This document shows, one piece after another, positions 51,436 to 59,408 of a stretch of 64,000 bases of DNA (position 1 is its first letter; the number at the start of each line of letters is the position of its first letter). Under the pieces are notes generated by a model, which ran no database searches, was not told the DNA's origin, and was given only the letters and a program-made list of their open reading frames with translations. Position numbers and translations under genes: made by a program. This DNA is from Streptomyces caeruleatus (GTDB lineage: Bacteria; Actinomycetota; Actinomycetes; Streptomycetales; Streptomycetaceae), in assembly GCF_001514235.1 (NCBI RefSeq), contig NZ_KQ948925.1, positions 559,469 through 623,468 on the forward strand, written 5' to 3'.

Positions 51436-52233
51436 TCAGAGGACCTTGCTGAGGAAGTCCCTGGTCCGCTCGTGCCGGGGCTTGTCGAGGACCTCGGAGG
51501 GCGGGCCCTGCTCGACGATCCTGCCGCCGTCGAGGAACACGACCCGGTCGGCGATCTCGCGGGCGAAGCCGATCTCGTGGGTGACGATGAGGAGGGTGGT
51601 GCCGCTGGTCGCCAGGTCCTTGATGACGGCGAGTACTTCGCCGACCAGTTCCGGGTCGAGGGCGGAGGTCGGCTCGTCGAAGAGGATGACGCCGGGGCGC
51701 AGGGCGAGGGCGCGGGCGATGGCGACGCGCTGCTGCTGGCCACCGGACAGCTGGCGCGGATAGGCGCCGGTTTTGTCGGCCAGACCGACCCGGCCGAGGA
51801 GTTCGCGGGCGAGTTCCTGGGCCTCGGGCTTGCCGAGCTTCCCGGTGGCGACAGGAGCGGCGGCCACGTTGTCCAGGACGGTCAGGTGCGGGAAGAGGTT
51901 GAAGTTCTGGAAGACGAACCCGATCCGGCTGCGCTGGGTGAGGATGGCCCGCTCGCTCAGTTCCCTCAGTCGGTCGCCCTGCCTGCGTACGCCGATCAGC
52001 TCGCCGTTGATGCTGACGTGGCCGATCTCGGGCTTCTCCAGGTGGTTGACGACCCGCAGCAGGGTGGACTTGCCCGAGCCGGACGGGCCGAGGATGACGG
52101 TGACCTCGCCGGGGCGCACGGTCAGGTCGACACCGTCCAGGACCCGGTGGGTGCCGTACCACTTGTGCACGTCGTGGACCTCGACGGTGGCGGCTTCGAC
52201 GTCCGCCAGGGCTTCGAGCGTCTTGCCGGTCAT
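51436..52233 (-). CDS. Polar amino-acid ABC transporter ATPase
   Basis: A 265-residue GlnQ/TcyN-type ATPase. Walker A: VILGPSGSGKSTLLRV. Q-loop: IGFVFQNFNLFPHLTVLDNV. Signature: RQLSGGQQQRVAIARAL. Walker B: VILFDEPTSALDPE. H-loop: VTHEI. The ATG at 52233 overlaps the permease stop (ATGA). It powers import with the permease and lipoprotein next to it, probably of a cysteine derivative. Confidence 0.94.
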   Translation of the reverse strand: MTGKTLEALADVEAATVEVHDVHKWYGTHRVLDGVDLTVRPGEVTVILGPSGSGKSTLLRVVNHLEKPEIGHVSINGELIGVRRQGDRLRELSERAILTQRSRIGFVFQNFNLFPHLTVLDNVAAAPVATGKLGKPEAQELARELLGRVGLADKTGAYPRQLSGGQQQRVAIARALALRPGVILFDEPTSALDPELVGEVLAVIKDLATSGTTLLIVTHEIGFAREIADRVVFLDGGRIVEQGPPSEVLDKPRHERTRDFLSKVL

Positions 52234-53210
52234 ACGGCGGCCTCCTTGCGGATGCGGGCCCGCACGTCGGTGAGTGCGGTGCGGAGCTTCTGCAGCGGCG
52301 TCGGCGGCAGGCTGCGGGTGGCACCGCGGGCGTAGTACCGCTCGACGTAGAACTGGATGACGGAGACGACGCTGGTGAGGATCAGGTACCAGACGGTGAC
52401 GACCAGCAGCAGCGGCACGATGTCGCCGGGGTAGGTGGAGCCCATGGTCTGCGCGGCGCCGAACAGGTCGAGCAGCGAGACGTAGAAGACCAGCGAGGTG
52501 CCCTTGATCAGGCCGATGAGCTGGTTGACGTAGTTCGGGATGATCGAGCGCAGCGCCTGCGGAAAGACGATCTTCCGGAATTGGTATCCCCTGGGCAGGC
52601 CGAGCGCCGCGGACGCCTCGTGCTGGCCCTGGTCGACGGAGAGGATGCCGCCCCGGACGACCTCGGCGGCGTACGCGGACTCGTGGAGGCTGAGGCCGAT
52701 GACCGCGATCACCATGTCGGTGGCGAGTTTCGACTCGTCGAAGGAGAAGAAGGCCGGCCCGAAGGGGACACCGAGGCTCAACGTCTTGTACAGGGCACTG
52801 AAGTTGTAGAGGAAGATCAGCACCACGATGAGCGGGATGGAGCGCAGCGCCCAGACGTAGGTCCAGCTGACCGCGCGCAGCACCGGGCTCTTCGACAGCC
52901 GGGCCAGCGCGAGGAGAATGCCGCCGACGAGGCCCAACACCGCGCTGTAGGCGGTGACTTCGAGGGTGATCAGCAGGCCGTCGAGGATGGCCGGCCGCAG
53001 GAACCAGTAGCCGAAGCGGTCCCACTGGTAGAAGGGGTTGGAGACCAGGCCGTGCCCGAACTGGGCCGCCAGGACCAGGACGACCGCGGTGGCGATCCAG
53101 CGCCCTGGCCGCCGTAGCGGCAGAACCCGCTGGGCAGTGAGGGCTTTCGACGGTTCGGCGGCGGCCGGCGCCTCGGGGAGGGTGACGGTGGCGCCAGGGG
53201 GTTCACTCAT
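52230..53210 (-). CDS. Polar amino-acid ABC transporter permease
   Basis: A 326-residue HisM/TcyL-type permease. After a cytoplasmic N-terminus come about five membrane helices (AILDGLLITLEVTAYSAVLG; WALRSIPLIVVLIFLYNFSA). The EAA loop is EASAALGLPRGYQFRKIVFP, where the ATPase docks. It is the first gene of the transporter operon; ATG 53210 has a GGAG site 6 bases away. A leader peptide ORF and a small hairpin (53306-53321) lie upstream, suggesting attenuation. Confidence 0.92.
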   Translation of the reverse strand: MSEPPGATVTLPEAPAAAEPSKALTAQRVLPLRRPGRWIATAVVLVLAAQFGHGLVSNPFYQWDRFGYWFLRPAILDGLLITLEVTAYSAVLGLVGGILLALARLSKSPVLRAVSWTYVWALRSIPLIVVLIFLYNFSALYKTLSLGVPFGPAFFSFDESKLATDMVIAVIGLSLHESAYAAEVVRGGILSVDQGQHEASAALGLPRGYQFRKIVFPQALRSIIPNYVNQLIGLIKGTSLVFYVSLLDLFGAAQTMGSTYPGDIVPLLLVVTVWYLILTSVVSVIQFYVERYYARGATRSLPPTPLQKLRTALTDVRARIRKEAAV

Positions 53211-53305
53211 GGTGGGCTCCGGCTGGGTGGGGACACCCCGGAAGCGCGGCGGCATGCGCGGGCGCACACGACGGCGAGGTACCGGGGCTGGGGAGGGCAA
53301 CGGCA

Positions 53306-53321
53306 CACCGCACAGGCGGTG
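53306..53321. promoter_or_regulatory. Hairpin between leader peptide and transporter operon
   Basis: CACCGC (53306-53311) and GCGGTG (53316-53321) form a six-base stem with the loop ACAG. It lies between the leader peptide stop (53355) and the permease start (53210), a suitable place for an attenuator element. Confidence 0.4.
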
Positions 53322-53354
53322 TTCGTCAGGGAAGGCGGGGGCTGCGGGGAGGTG

Positions 53355-53504
53355 TCAGCCCCGACAGCGGGCACAGCCCGGTGCGGTACACAGTGCGCTG
53401 TTCACGCGGAGCAGATCGACGGCACGATCGGCGACGAGCAGGTTCGGGCACGGCCGTACGCAGCCCTGGGAGCGGCGTGCGGCCGTCCTGGGAGCTGCGT
53501 ACAT
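53355..53504 (-). CDS. Leader peptide of the amino-acid transporter operon
   Basis: The frame from ATG 53504 to TGA 53355 encodes up to 49 residues and contains DRAVDLLRVNSALCTAPGC near its end, then ARCRG. The VDLLRVNSALC core matches the sulfur-related leader-peptide family also seen at 49376 and 54743, with three cysteines in the last eleven residues. The true start may be internal, since the ATG has only a weak ribosome-binding site. It precedes the transporter operon by about 145 bases. Confidence 0.65.
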   Translation of the reverse strand: MYAAPRTAARRSQGCVRPCPNLLVADRAVDLLRVNSALCTAPGCARCRG

Positions 53505-53707
53505 GGCGTCACCGTCACTGTTCCGGCCCTGTGGGCCTCGCGCTTACCGAACATCATCGGCCCGGTCGTCACCTGGGGCACCCCACCGCGGAGCGAGGGT
53601 TGCCGGTCAGCCAGCCAGGGCTTGTCGCTGACACTCATGACCGTTCTGGGCGGTAGTTAAGACAGTCGCCCGAACGGATGTCAACGCCGGTCCATCAGAT
53701 GGAACGG

Positions 53708-54574
53708 CTAACGGGCGGCGTGTGCGGCCCAGTCCAGGATCCGGACGGCTGCTCCGGCGGCCTCCAGGCCATGGCAGCGGGCGTGGTGCCGGCGTTCGAT
53801 GCCGTCGAGGTCAAGGTGGGTCCCGAAGGCCGGGTGGGCGGCCAGGCGGCGGGCGTAGGCCCACAGGGTGGGGTGGTCGGCGATGCGCTGGACGGCGGAG
53901 GCGTCGAGGTGATGCCGGTGCACGGTGTCGAGCTGGACCAGGGCGACCCACAACTCGACGTCGGCGGCCGTGACTTCGTCGCGGATCATGTACGTACGCC
54001 CGACCAGCCAGCGCTCCAGCGCGCCCAGCGTGTCCAGCAGCGCGTCGAGCGCCACCTCGCGCTCGGCCGGCCCGGCGTCGGCGGATCCGGCGCGCTGCGC
54101 CGCCTGTTCGATGCCCTGTGCGCACATCCGCTCGACGGCGTCGATCTCCGACTCGGCGCCGCACGGGTAGGGCGAGGGGCCGCCGCCGGCGCCGAAGCGG
54201 CGGGCGAGGTCGCGCATGATGTCCGGGGCATGGGTACTGACGATCCGTCCGGACCAGTCGTCGCTGAGCACCGGAGCGACGGCCGGACCGGTGTACCGGT
54301 GGGCGCTCGCCTCGTACAGCGGACGCAGAGCCGAGTGACCGCCCTCGGGGCCGTCGGGCACGGCGGACAGGAAGGTCGCCGGACAGACGGTGCCCAGGCC
54401 GAGCAGGCTGTGGGTGACGGCGATGCGCAGTCCGTCGGGACAGGCGGTCGACAGATGCAGCCGGTAGCGGCCCGGAACGGCGTAGTGGCCACTACGCGCG
54501 TCCCTGCCGATCCGGCCCCGGAAGGCCGGCGCGGGCCGGTCGGCCGCGTGTGCGGCAAGCGGTGTGACGGTCAT
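53708..54574 (-). CDS. Glutathione-transferase-like protein (glutathionyl-hydroquinone reductase type)
   Basis: A 288-residue protein of the GST/ECM4 (YqjG) type. A thioredoxin-like N-terminal part carries the likely active-site cysteine in LHLSTACPDGLRIAV, and the C-terminal helical domain has LGALERWLVGRTYMIRDEVTAADVELW, typical of GST C domains. Streptomyces use mycothiol, not glutathione, so the thiol partner is unclear. ATG 54574 has a GGGAG site. A leader peptide of the cysteine type precedes it, placing it in the same sulfur regulon as the transporter and monooxygenases. Confidence 0.85.
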   Translation of the reverse strand: MTVTPLAAHAADRPAPAFRGRIGRDARSGHYAVPGRYRLHLSTACPDGLRIAVTHSLLGLGTVCPATFLSAVPDGPEGGHSALRPLYEASAHRYTGPAVAPVLSDDWSGRIVSTHAPDIMRDLARRFGAGGGPSPYPCGAESEIDAVERMCAQGIEQAAQRAGSADAGPAEREVALDALLDTLGALERWLVGRTYMIRDEVTAADVELWVALVQLDTVHRHHLDASAVQRIADHPTLWAYARRLAAHPAFGTHLDLDGIERRHHARCHGLEAAGAAVRILDWAAHAAR

Positions 54575-54694
54575 GACTCTCCCCGGAAGCGGGCGCGGAC
54601 GTACGCGCGGCGGAAGCGACGTCAGGCTGGTCCTGCGAACAGGGCTCATCCGTACGCGCCGGACGGCCCGGCGTTCCAGGGGACGGCGTCGGCG

Positions 54695-54740
54695 CGGGAT
54701 GGACACGGGACAGGCGCGGGATGGGCGCGGGATGGGCGCA
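54695..54740. repeat. Short GCGCGGGATGG direct repeats in a leader region
   Basis: Copies of GCGCGGGATGG occur three times within 54695-54740, between the leader peptide ORF and the GST-like gene. They may form alternative structures in the leader RNA, or they may be simple slippage products. Confidence 0.45.
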
Positions 54741-54742
54741 GG

Positions 54743-54853
54743 TCAGTCCTCGGGGCTGATCGCGCTGCAGACGCGGAGCAGATCGATGTGACGTCGGGAG
54801 GTCAGAAGAGGCGAACGGCTCACTCGGACGGTGACCGGCTCAAGGCGCCTCAT
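54743..54853 (-). CDS. Leader peptide upstream of GST-like gene (36 aa)
   Basis: ATG 54853 to TGA 54743 encodes 36 residues with LLTSRRHIDLLRVCSAI near the end. The RRHIDLLRV core is the strongest of the three leader-peptide matches in this window, and the Cys codon follows it directly. GGTAGGGA lies just upstream of the ATG. It is 168 bases before the GST-like gene. Confidence 0.78.
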   Translation of the reverse strand: MRRLEPVTVRVSRSPLLTSRRHIDLLRVCSAISPED

Positions 54854-55075
54854 GTTTCCCTACCTGTTCACTAGGATTCCCCCAGTGAGTGTCGATCCGA
54901 CCGGCATCGGCGTCAAGAGGGCTGTCCCGTATCGCGGACGCCCCGGTGGACGCACGCGTCGGCGTGGCCGACCGACGGCGGCGGGCTGAACCGCCGCACC
55001 GGGCCCGGTACACATGACTGACAAGAAGCTGTCACACATGGACCGGAATGCGGGTTCGACCGGCACCCGTTCTGA

Positions 55076-55100
55076 GGCTCTGGCTCAACTTGTGTGGTGC
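55076..55100. repeat. ISL3 left inverted repeat
   Basis: 25 bases, perfectly complementary to 57289-57313; flanked outside by CGTTCTGA. Confidence 0.95.
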
Positions 55101-55190
55101 AGTCACTTACCGTGATGGCGGAGCCTCGGCGAATCGAACGTGAAGTTGCCCGAAAACAGTGGGACTTGATGCCCTTCAGGGTGAAGGTAC

Positions 55191-56792
55191 GTGGCCGTGA
55201 ACGAGGTGCCGCCCTGCTTGCTGGAGATGCTGTTCAAGTCGCTCGCCGACGTGTTGGTCACGTCGGTCGATACGAGCGGCGAGGTGATACGCGTCGAGGC
55301 CCGTAGCGCGGCCGACAGTGCCGCGTGTCCTGGCTGTGGTTCATGGTCGCACCGTGTTCATGGCTCCTACCTGCGGTTTCCCGGTGATCTGACGGTGGTC
55401 GGCAGGCCCGTGGCTGTGGCGTTGCGGGTGCGGCGGTTCACCTGCGCGACCGCGGAGTGCCCGCGGCGGACGTTCGTGGAACAGGTGCCGGGGCTGACGC
55501 GGCGACACGGCCGCTGGACCGAGCGGCTGCGCTCGCTTCTCGGCTCGCTCGGCCTCGCCCTTGCCGGGCGAGCGGGCAGGCGGCTGGCGGAGCTGATCGG
55601 CATCCCCGTCAGCCGCAGCACCCTGCTGAGAATGGTCCATGCGCTGCCCGAGCCAACGCCGCCGCCTCCGACGGCGGTCGGCGTCGACGAGTACGCCATG
55701 CGCAAGGGCCGCGTCTACGGAACCGTGCTGGTGGACGTGGAGACCCGTCGCCCGGTGGAGCTGCTGCCCGATCGGGAGCCGGAGACACTCGCCGCCTGGC
55801 TCGCCCAGCACCCGCAGATCAAGGTCGTCTGCCGCGACCGCGCCCCCTTCTACGCTGAAGGCGCCGCACTCGGCGCCCCGCAGGCCCTCCAGGTCGCCGA
55901 TCGCTGGCACCTGTGGCACAACCTCGGCCAAGCAGCCGAACGGTGTGTCTCCCAGCACCGCACCTGCCTGCGCGCGGCCCCGCCGACGGCAGAACCTGAG
56001 GAGGAGCCGCCAACCGAGGATCGCCCTGCCTCACCATGGCCCACCGGCCATCGCTTCGCCGACCGTATCCGTGCCCGCCATGCCCAGGTCCACGCACTCC
56101 TGGAAGCCGGCCACAGCCGCCGCTCGATCCAACGTCAGCTCCGTATGACCTACCGCACCGTCAAACAACTCGCAGACGCGAACGCGCCGGAGGAACTGTT
56201 CCGCGGTCAGTGGCAGAACCGGCCGACCAAGCTCGATGCGTTCAAGCCGTACCTCCACCAGAGGCGGGAGGAAGGCTGCACCAACGCCTGGCAGCTGTGG
56301 GAGGAGATCACAGAGCGCGGCTACCGCGGCGGCTACGGCGCCGTCCGCGACTACCTGCGCCCCCTGCGAACGACACCACGTCCCCCGGAGGTCCGGCCGC
56401 CCTCGGTCAGGACGGTCTCCGGCTGGCTGCTCACCCACCCCGACGTTCTCCGGGAGGACAACCGGCTGCGGCTCAAGGCTGCGCTCACCAACTGCCCCGA
56501 ACTAGAAGCCCTCGCCGCTCACATCCGCTCCTTCGCCCGGATGCTCACCCAGCGCGAAGGCGAGCAGATCACCGAATGGATCGCGGCCGTCCGCGCCGAT
56601 GACCTTCCCAGCCTCCACACCTTCGCCAACGGCCTCGAACGCGACCTGGACGCGGTCACCGCAGGTCTCTCCACCGCCTGGAACTCCGGCGTCGTCGAAG
56701 GCCACGTCAACCGCATCAAGATGCTCAAGCGCCAGATGTTCGGCCGCGCCGGATTTCAACTGCTCCGCAAGCGGGTCCTCCTCGCTCCGTAA
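55191..56792 (+). CDS. ISL3-family transposase
   Basis: A 533-residue DDE transposase. The N-terminal zinc-finger region has CPGCGSWSHRVHG and TCATAECPRRTF. The catalytic domain has the first Asp in AVGVDEYAMRKGRVYGT, the second in VVCRDRAPFYAEGA and the Glu in AWNSGVVEGHVNRIKMLKRQ, all intact. A middle helix-turn-helix (GHSRRSIQRQLRMTYRTVKQL) is typical of long ISL3 members. GTG 55191 has a GGTGAAGG site. With intact ends the element should be able to move. Confidence 0.95.
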   Translation: MAVNEVPPCLLEMLFKSLADVLVTSVDTSGEVIRVEARSAADSAACPGCGSWSHRVHGSYLRFPGDLTVVGRPVAVALRVRRFTCATAECPRRTFVEQVPGLTRRHGRWTERLRSLLGSLGLALAGRAGRRLAELIGIPVSRSTLLRMVHALPEPTPPPPTAVGVDEYAMRKGRVYGTVLVDVETRRPVELLPDREPETLAAWLAQHPQIKVVCRDRAPFYAEGAALGAPQALQVADRWHLWHNLGQAAERCVSQHRTCLRAAPPTAEPEEEPPTEDRPASPWPTGHRFADRIRARHAQVHALLEAGHSRRSIQRQLRMTYRTVKQLADANAPEELFRGQWQNRPTKLDAFKPYLHQRREEGCTNAWQLWEEITERGYRGGYGAVRDYLRPLRTTPRPPEVRPPSVRTVSGWLLTHPDVLREDNRLRLKAALTNCPELEALAAHIRSFARMLTQREGEQITEWIAAVRADDLPSLHTFANGLERDLDAVTAGLSTAWNSGVVEGHVNRIKMLKRQMFGRAGFQLLRKRVLLAP

Positions 56793-56833
56793 TCCGGTCA
56801 GCACTGGGCTGGGCACGGACATACGATCGGGAC

Positions 56834-57229
56834 GTGACGATCAAGTACGAGTGGCGGGGCGACTTCGACAACGCCTCCCTCAACGCGCTGCACGCCGACG
56901 GCTTCGGCCCTCCAGTCGCTGAGACCGACTGGCGAGCACGACTTGAGCGCCACAGCCTCGGCTGGGTCTGCGCATGGGAAGACGGCTCCCTGATCGGCTT
57001 CGTCAACGTTGCCTGGGACGGCGGCGTTCACGCCTTCATCCTGGACACGGTGGTCACTCAGCATTTCCGGTCGAGAGGCGTCGGAGCCGCGCTCGTCGCA
57101 ACTGCGGCCAAAGAAGCCCGCGCCGCGAAGTGCGAGTGGCTTCACGTCGACTTCGAAGAGCACCTGCGCTCGTTCTATTTCGATGCCTGTGGCTTCAAGG
57201 AGACGACAGCCGGACTGATCGCCCTATAA
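56834..57229 (+). CDS. GNAT acetyltransferase carried inside the IS element
   Basis: A 131-residue GNAT protein: FILDTVVTQHFRSRGVGAAL is the acetyl-CoA loop, with VDFEEHLRSFYFDACGF at the C-terminus. It lies 41 bases after the transposase and ends 59 bases before the right inverted repeat, so it moves with the element. GTG 56834 starts the conserved part. Small GNATs of this kind can modify small molecules such as antibiotics, but the substrate here is unknown. Its role may be selective value for the host or none. Confidence 0.88.
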   Translation: MTIKYEWRGDFDNASLNALHADGFGPPVAETDWRARLERHSLGWVCAWEDGSLIGFVNVAWDGGVHAFILDTVVTQHFRSRGVGAALVATAAKEARAAKCEWLHVDFEEHLRSFYFDACGFKETTAGLIAL

Positions 57230-57288
57230 CGCCGTGGCCCAAGTCCTTGGCCTGGTACACGGAGTCTCAGCCGTCACGCACAGTGGCG

Positions 57289-57313
57289 GCACCACACAAG
57301 TTGAGCCAGAGCC
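57289..57313. repeat. ISL3 right inverted repeat
   Basis: 25 bases, perfectly complementary to 55076-55100; followed outside by CGTTCTGA (57314-57321). Confidence 0.95.
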
Positions 57314-57326
57314 CGTTCTGACTGAC

Positions 57327-58271
57327 ATGACTGTTGGAGTAGCACTCAACGCGTCCGACGCGCCGAACCAGGTCGACGCGACCGTACAACTCGCCCGGGA
57401 GGCAGCCGAGTTGGGTCTCACGTCGGCCTGGTTCGGGCAGACCTTCGGAGCGGACTCACCCCAGCTCGCGGCGATCGTCGGGCGCGAAGTGCCCGGACTG
57501 CAGGTCGGCACCTCCGCGATCCCCGTCTTCGGCCGCCACCCGCTGCTGGTCTCCAGCCAGGCCCAGACCGCCCAGGCCGCGACCCACGGCCGCTACCACC
57601 TCGGGCTGGCCCTGGGCACCAAACTCCTGACCGAGGCCGGCTTCGGCCTGCCCTTCGAGCGGCCCATCGCCCGGCTGCGTGAGTTCCTCACCGCTCTGCG
57701 GCAGTTGACCGAGACCGGCACGGCCGACTTCCAGGGCGAGCTGCTCACCGCGACCACCCCGGTCCCCGCGCGGGTACCGGGCGCCGAGAGCGGCGTCCCC
57801 CTGCTGGTCGCCGCGATGGGACCGCAGGCGCTGCGGGTCAGCGGCGAGCAGGCGGACGGGATCCTGCCCTACCTGGCGGGACCGCGCGCCCTCGCGGACC
57901 ACATCGTGCCCGCCCTGACCGCCGCGGCCGACGCCGCCGGCCGCCCCGCGCCCAGGGTCGTGGCCCTGGTCCCGGGCGTCGTCACCGACGACGTCGACGC
58001 GGTGCGGGCCAAGGCCACCGAGAACCTGGCGTTCTACGAGCAGATCCCGTCCTACGCGCGGGTCATCGAGCTCTCCGGCGGCCGGCGGGCCGCCGACCTG
58101 GCCGTGATCGGCGACGAGAAGACCGTCGAGGCCGAGATACGGCGTTACCGCGACGCCGGTGCCACCGAGGTCGTGTTCTCAAGCACCGAGATCGCCGGAG
58201 AAGCCGACCGCCGACGCACCTGGCAACTCCTGGGCGGACTGGTCCCCGGTGCAGGCGAGACAGAGATCTGA
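57327..58271 (+). CDS. F420-type luciferase-like (LLM) oxidoreductase
   Basis: A 314-residue luciferase-superfamily oxidoreductase of the F420-dependent group: EAAELGLTSAWFGQTFGAD, GRHPLLVSSQAQTAQAATHG, RYHLGLALGTKLL and LLVAAMGPQALRVSGEQADG. The ATG at 57327 (MTVGVALNA) is the natural start; the frame is open into the IS but that part is transposon sequence. The IS ends 13 bases upstream, so the original promoter and leader are now more than 2 kb away. Expression may depend on a promoter in the IS or may be lost. Confidence 0.87.
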   Translation: MTVGVALNASDAPNQVDATVQLAREAAELGLTSAWFGQTFGADSPQLAAIVGREVPGLQVGTSAIPVFGRHPLLVSSQAQTAQAATHGRYHLGLALGTKLLTEAGFGLPFERPIARLREFLTALRQLTETGTADFQGELLTATTPVPARVPGAESGVPLLVAAMGPQALRVSGEQADGILPYLAGPRALADHIVPALTAAADAAGRPAPRVVALVPGVVTDDVDAVRAKATENLAFYEQIPSYARVIELSGGRRAADLAVIGDEKTVEAEIRRYRDAGATEVVFSSTEIAGEADRRRTWQLLGGLVPGAGETEI

Positions 58272-58282
58272 ACCGGCGGGAA

Positions 58283-59401
58283 TCAGGCGGCGACGAGCTC
58301 CTGTTCGCGGGCCGGCGTTTCGACCTTGGGCTTCTTGTTCGGCAGCGAGAGCCGGAAGACCTTGCGCCACGCGGAGAACACCTGCTTGGGCAGCGGCCCG
58401 GTGACGTACTCCAGCTCGTACTTCTCGAACAGCGCGCGCACCTTCACCGCAACCTCGGCGTACCGGTTGCTCGGCAGGTCCGGGAACAGGTGGTGCTCGA
58501 TCTGGTGCGAGAGGTTGCCGGTCATGAAGTGCATGGCCTTGCTGCCGCTGATGTTCGCCGAGCCCATCATCTGGCGCAGGTACCACTCGCCGCGCGTCTC
58601 GCCCTTGATCGACCGGCGCTCGAAGACCTGCACGCCCTCGGGGAAGTGCCCGCACATGATCACCGAGTGGGACCAGAGGTTGCGGACCAGGTTCGCGGTG
58701 AACGTGGCGGCGAGCGTGGGGAGGAACGACGGGCCGGACAGCAGCGGGTGGATCACGTAGTCCTTGAGCACCTGCTTGCGGATCTTGCGGCCCACGGCCT
58801 TGGCCCGCGTGCGGAACTCCGGGTTCTTGCGGCGGCGCTTGTGCAGGTTCTTGCCGAGCTCCAGGTCGTACGCCGCGATGCCGTACTCGAAGAAGCAGGC
58901 GTTGATGAAGTTCCACAGCGGCTGGCCGAGGTGGAAGGGGTGCCACTTCTGGTCCTCGTCGACGCGCATGATGCCGTAGCCGAGGTCGTTGTCCTTGCCG
59001 ATCACGTTGGTGTACGTGTGGTGCAGCTCGTTGTGCGAGTGCTTCCACTGGTCGGCCGGCGAGACGTGATCCCACTCCCAGGTGGTGGAGTGGATCTTCG
59101 GGTCCCGCATCCAGTCCCACTGGCCGTGCAGGATGTTGTGGCCGATCTCCATGTTGTCCATGATCTTCGCCACGGACAGACCGGCGGTGCCGATCAGCCA
59201 CGCGGGCGGGAAGATCGAGAACAGCAGTACGCCCCTGCTGACCAGCTCGAGCTTGCGCTGCGCCGAGATGACCTTACGGATGTATGCGGCGTCTTTTTCC
59301 CCGCGGCCGGCGATCACCTCGTCGCGGATCGCGTCCAGCTCGCGGCCGAGCTCCTCGATCTGCTCCGCGGACAGGTGGGCGGTGGGGTCGATGGCGGTCA
59401 A
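58283..59401 (-). CDS. Membrane fatty-acid (acyl-CoA) desaturase
   Basis: A 372-residue integral-membrane di-iron desaturase (DesA3-like). The three histidine boxes are HNILHGQ, HSHNELHH and HQIEHHLFP. Hydrophobic segments include LLFSIFPPAWLIGTAGLSV. It inserts a double bond in acyl-CoA or acyl lipids using electrons from a reductase, encoded directly upstream. The start is a TTG at 59401 with an AGGAG site; the first ATG in frame would cut into the conserved core. The reductase stop is only 8 bases away, so they form an operon. Confidence 0.92.
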   Translation of the reverse strand: MTAIDPTAHLSAEQIEELGRELDAIRDEVIAGRGEKDAAYIRKVISAQRKLELVSRGVLLFSIFPPAWLIGTAGLSVAKIMDNMEIGHNILHGQWDWMRDPKIHSTTWEWDHVSPADQWKHSHNELHHTYTNVIGKDNDLGYGIMRVDEDQKWHPFHLGQPLWNFINACFFEYGIAAYDLELGKNLHKRRRKNPEFRTRAKAVGRKIRKQVLKDYVIHPLLSGPSFLPTLAATFTANLVRNLWSHSVIMCGHFPEGVQVFERRSIKGETRGEWYLRQMMGSANISGSKAMHFMTGNLSHQIEHHLFPDLPSNRYAEVAVKVRALFEKYELEYVTGPLPKQVFSAWRKVFRLSLPNKKPKVETPAREQELVAA

Positions 59402-59408
59402 GGTGCTC

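Larger units (their letters stand above)
55068..57321 (+). mobile_element. ISL3-family insertion sequence with passenger acetyltransferase
   Basis: The element itself is 55076-57313 (2238 bases). Its ends are perfect 25-base inverted repeats: the left starts GGCTCTGGCTCAACTTGTGT (55076-55100) and the right is its complement at 57289-57313. Directly outside both ends is the eight-base sequence CGTTCTGA (55068-55075 and 57314-57321), a target duplication of the length typical of ISL3. Inside are an intact ISL3 transposase and, downstream of it, a GNAT gene. The perfect repeats and duplication indicate a recent insertion. It lies 6 bases upstream of the start of an F420-type oxidoreductase gene. 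Confidence 0.93.

Noticed and set aside
57234..57326. Upstream start of the F420-type oxidoreductase at 57234
   Set aside because: The extra residues are encoded by the IS end, including its inverted repeat, so the natural start is ATG 57327.
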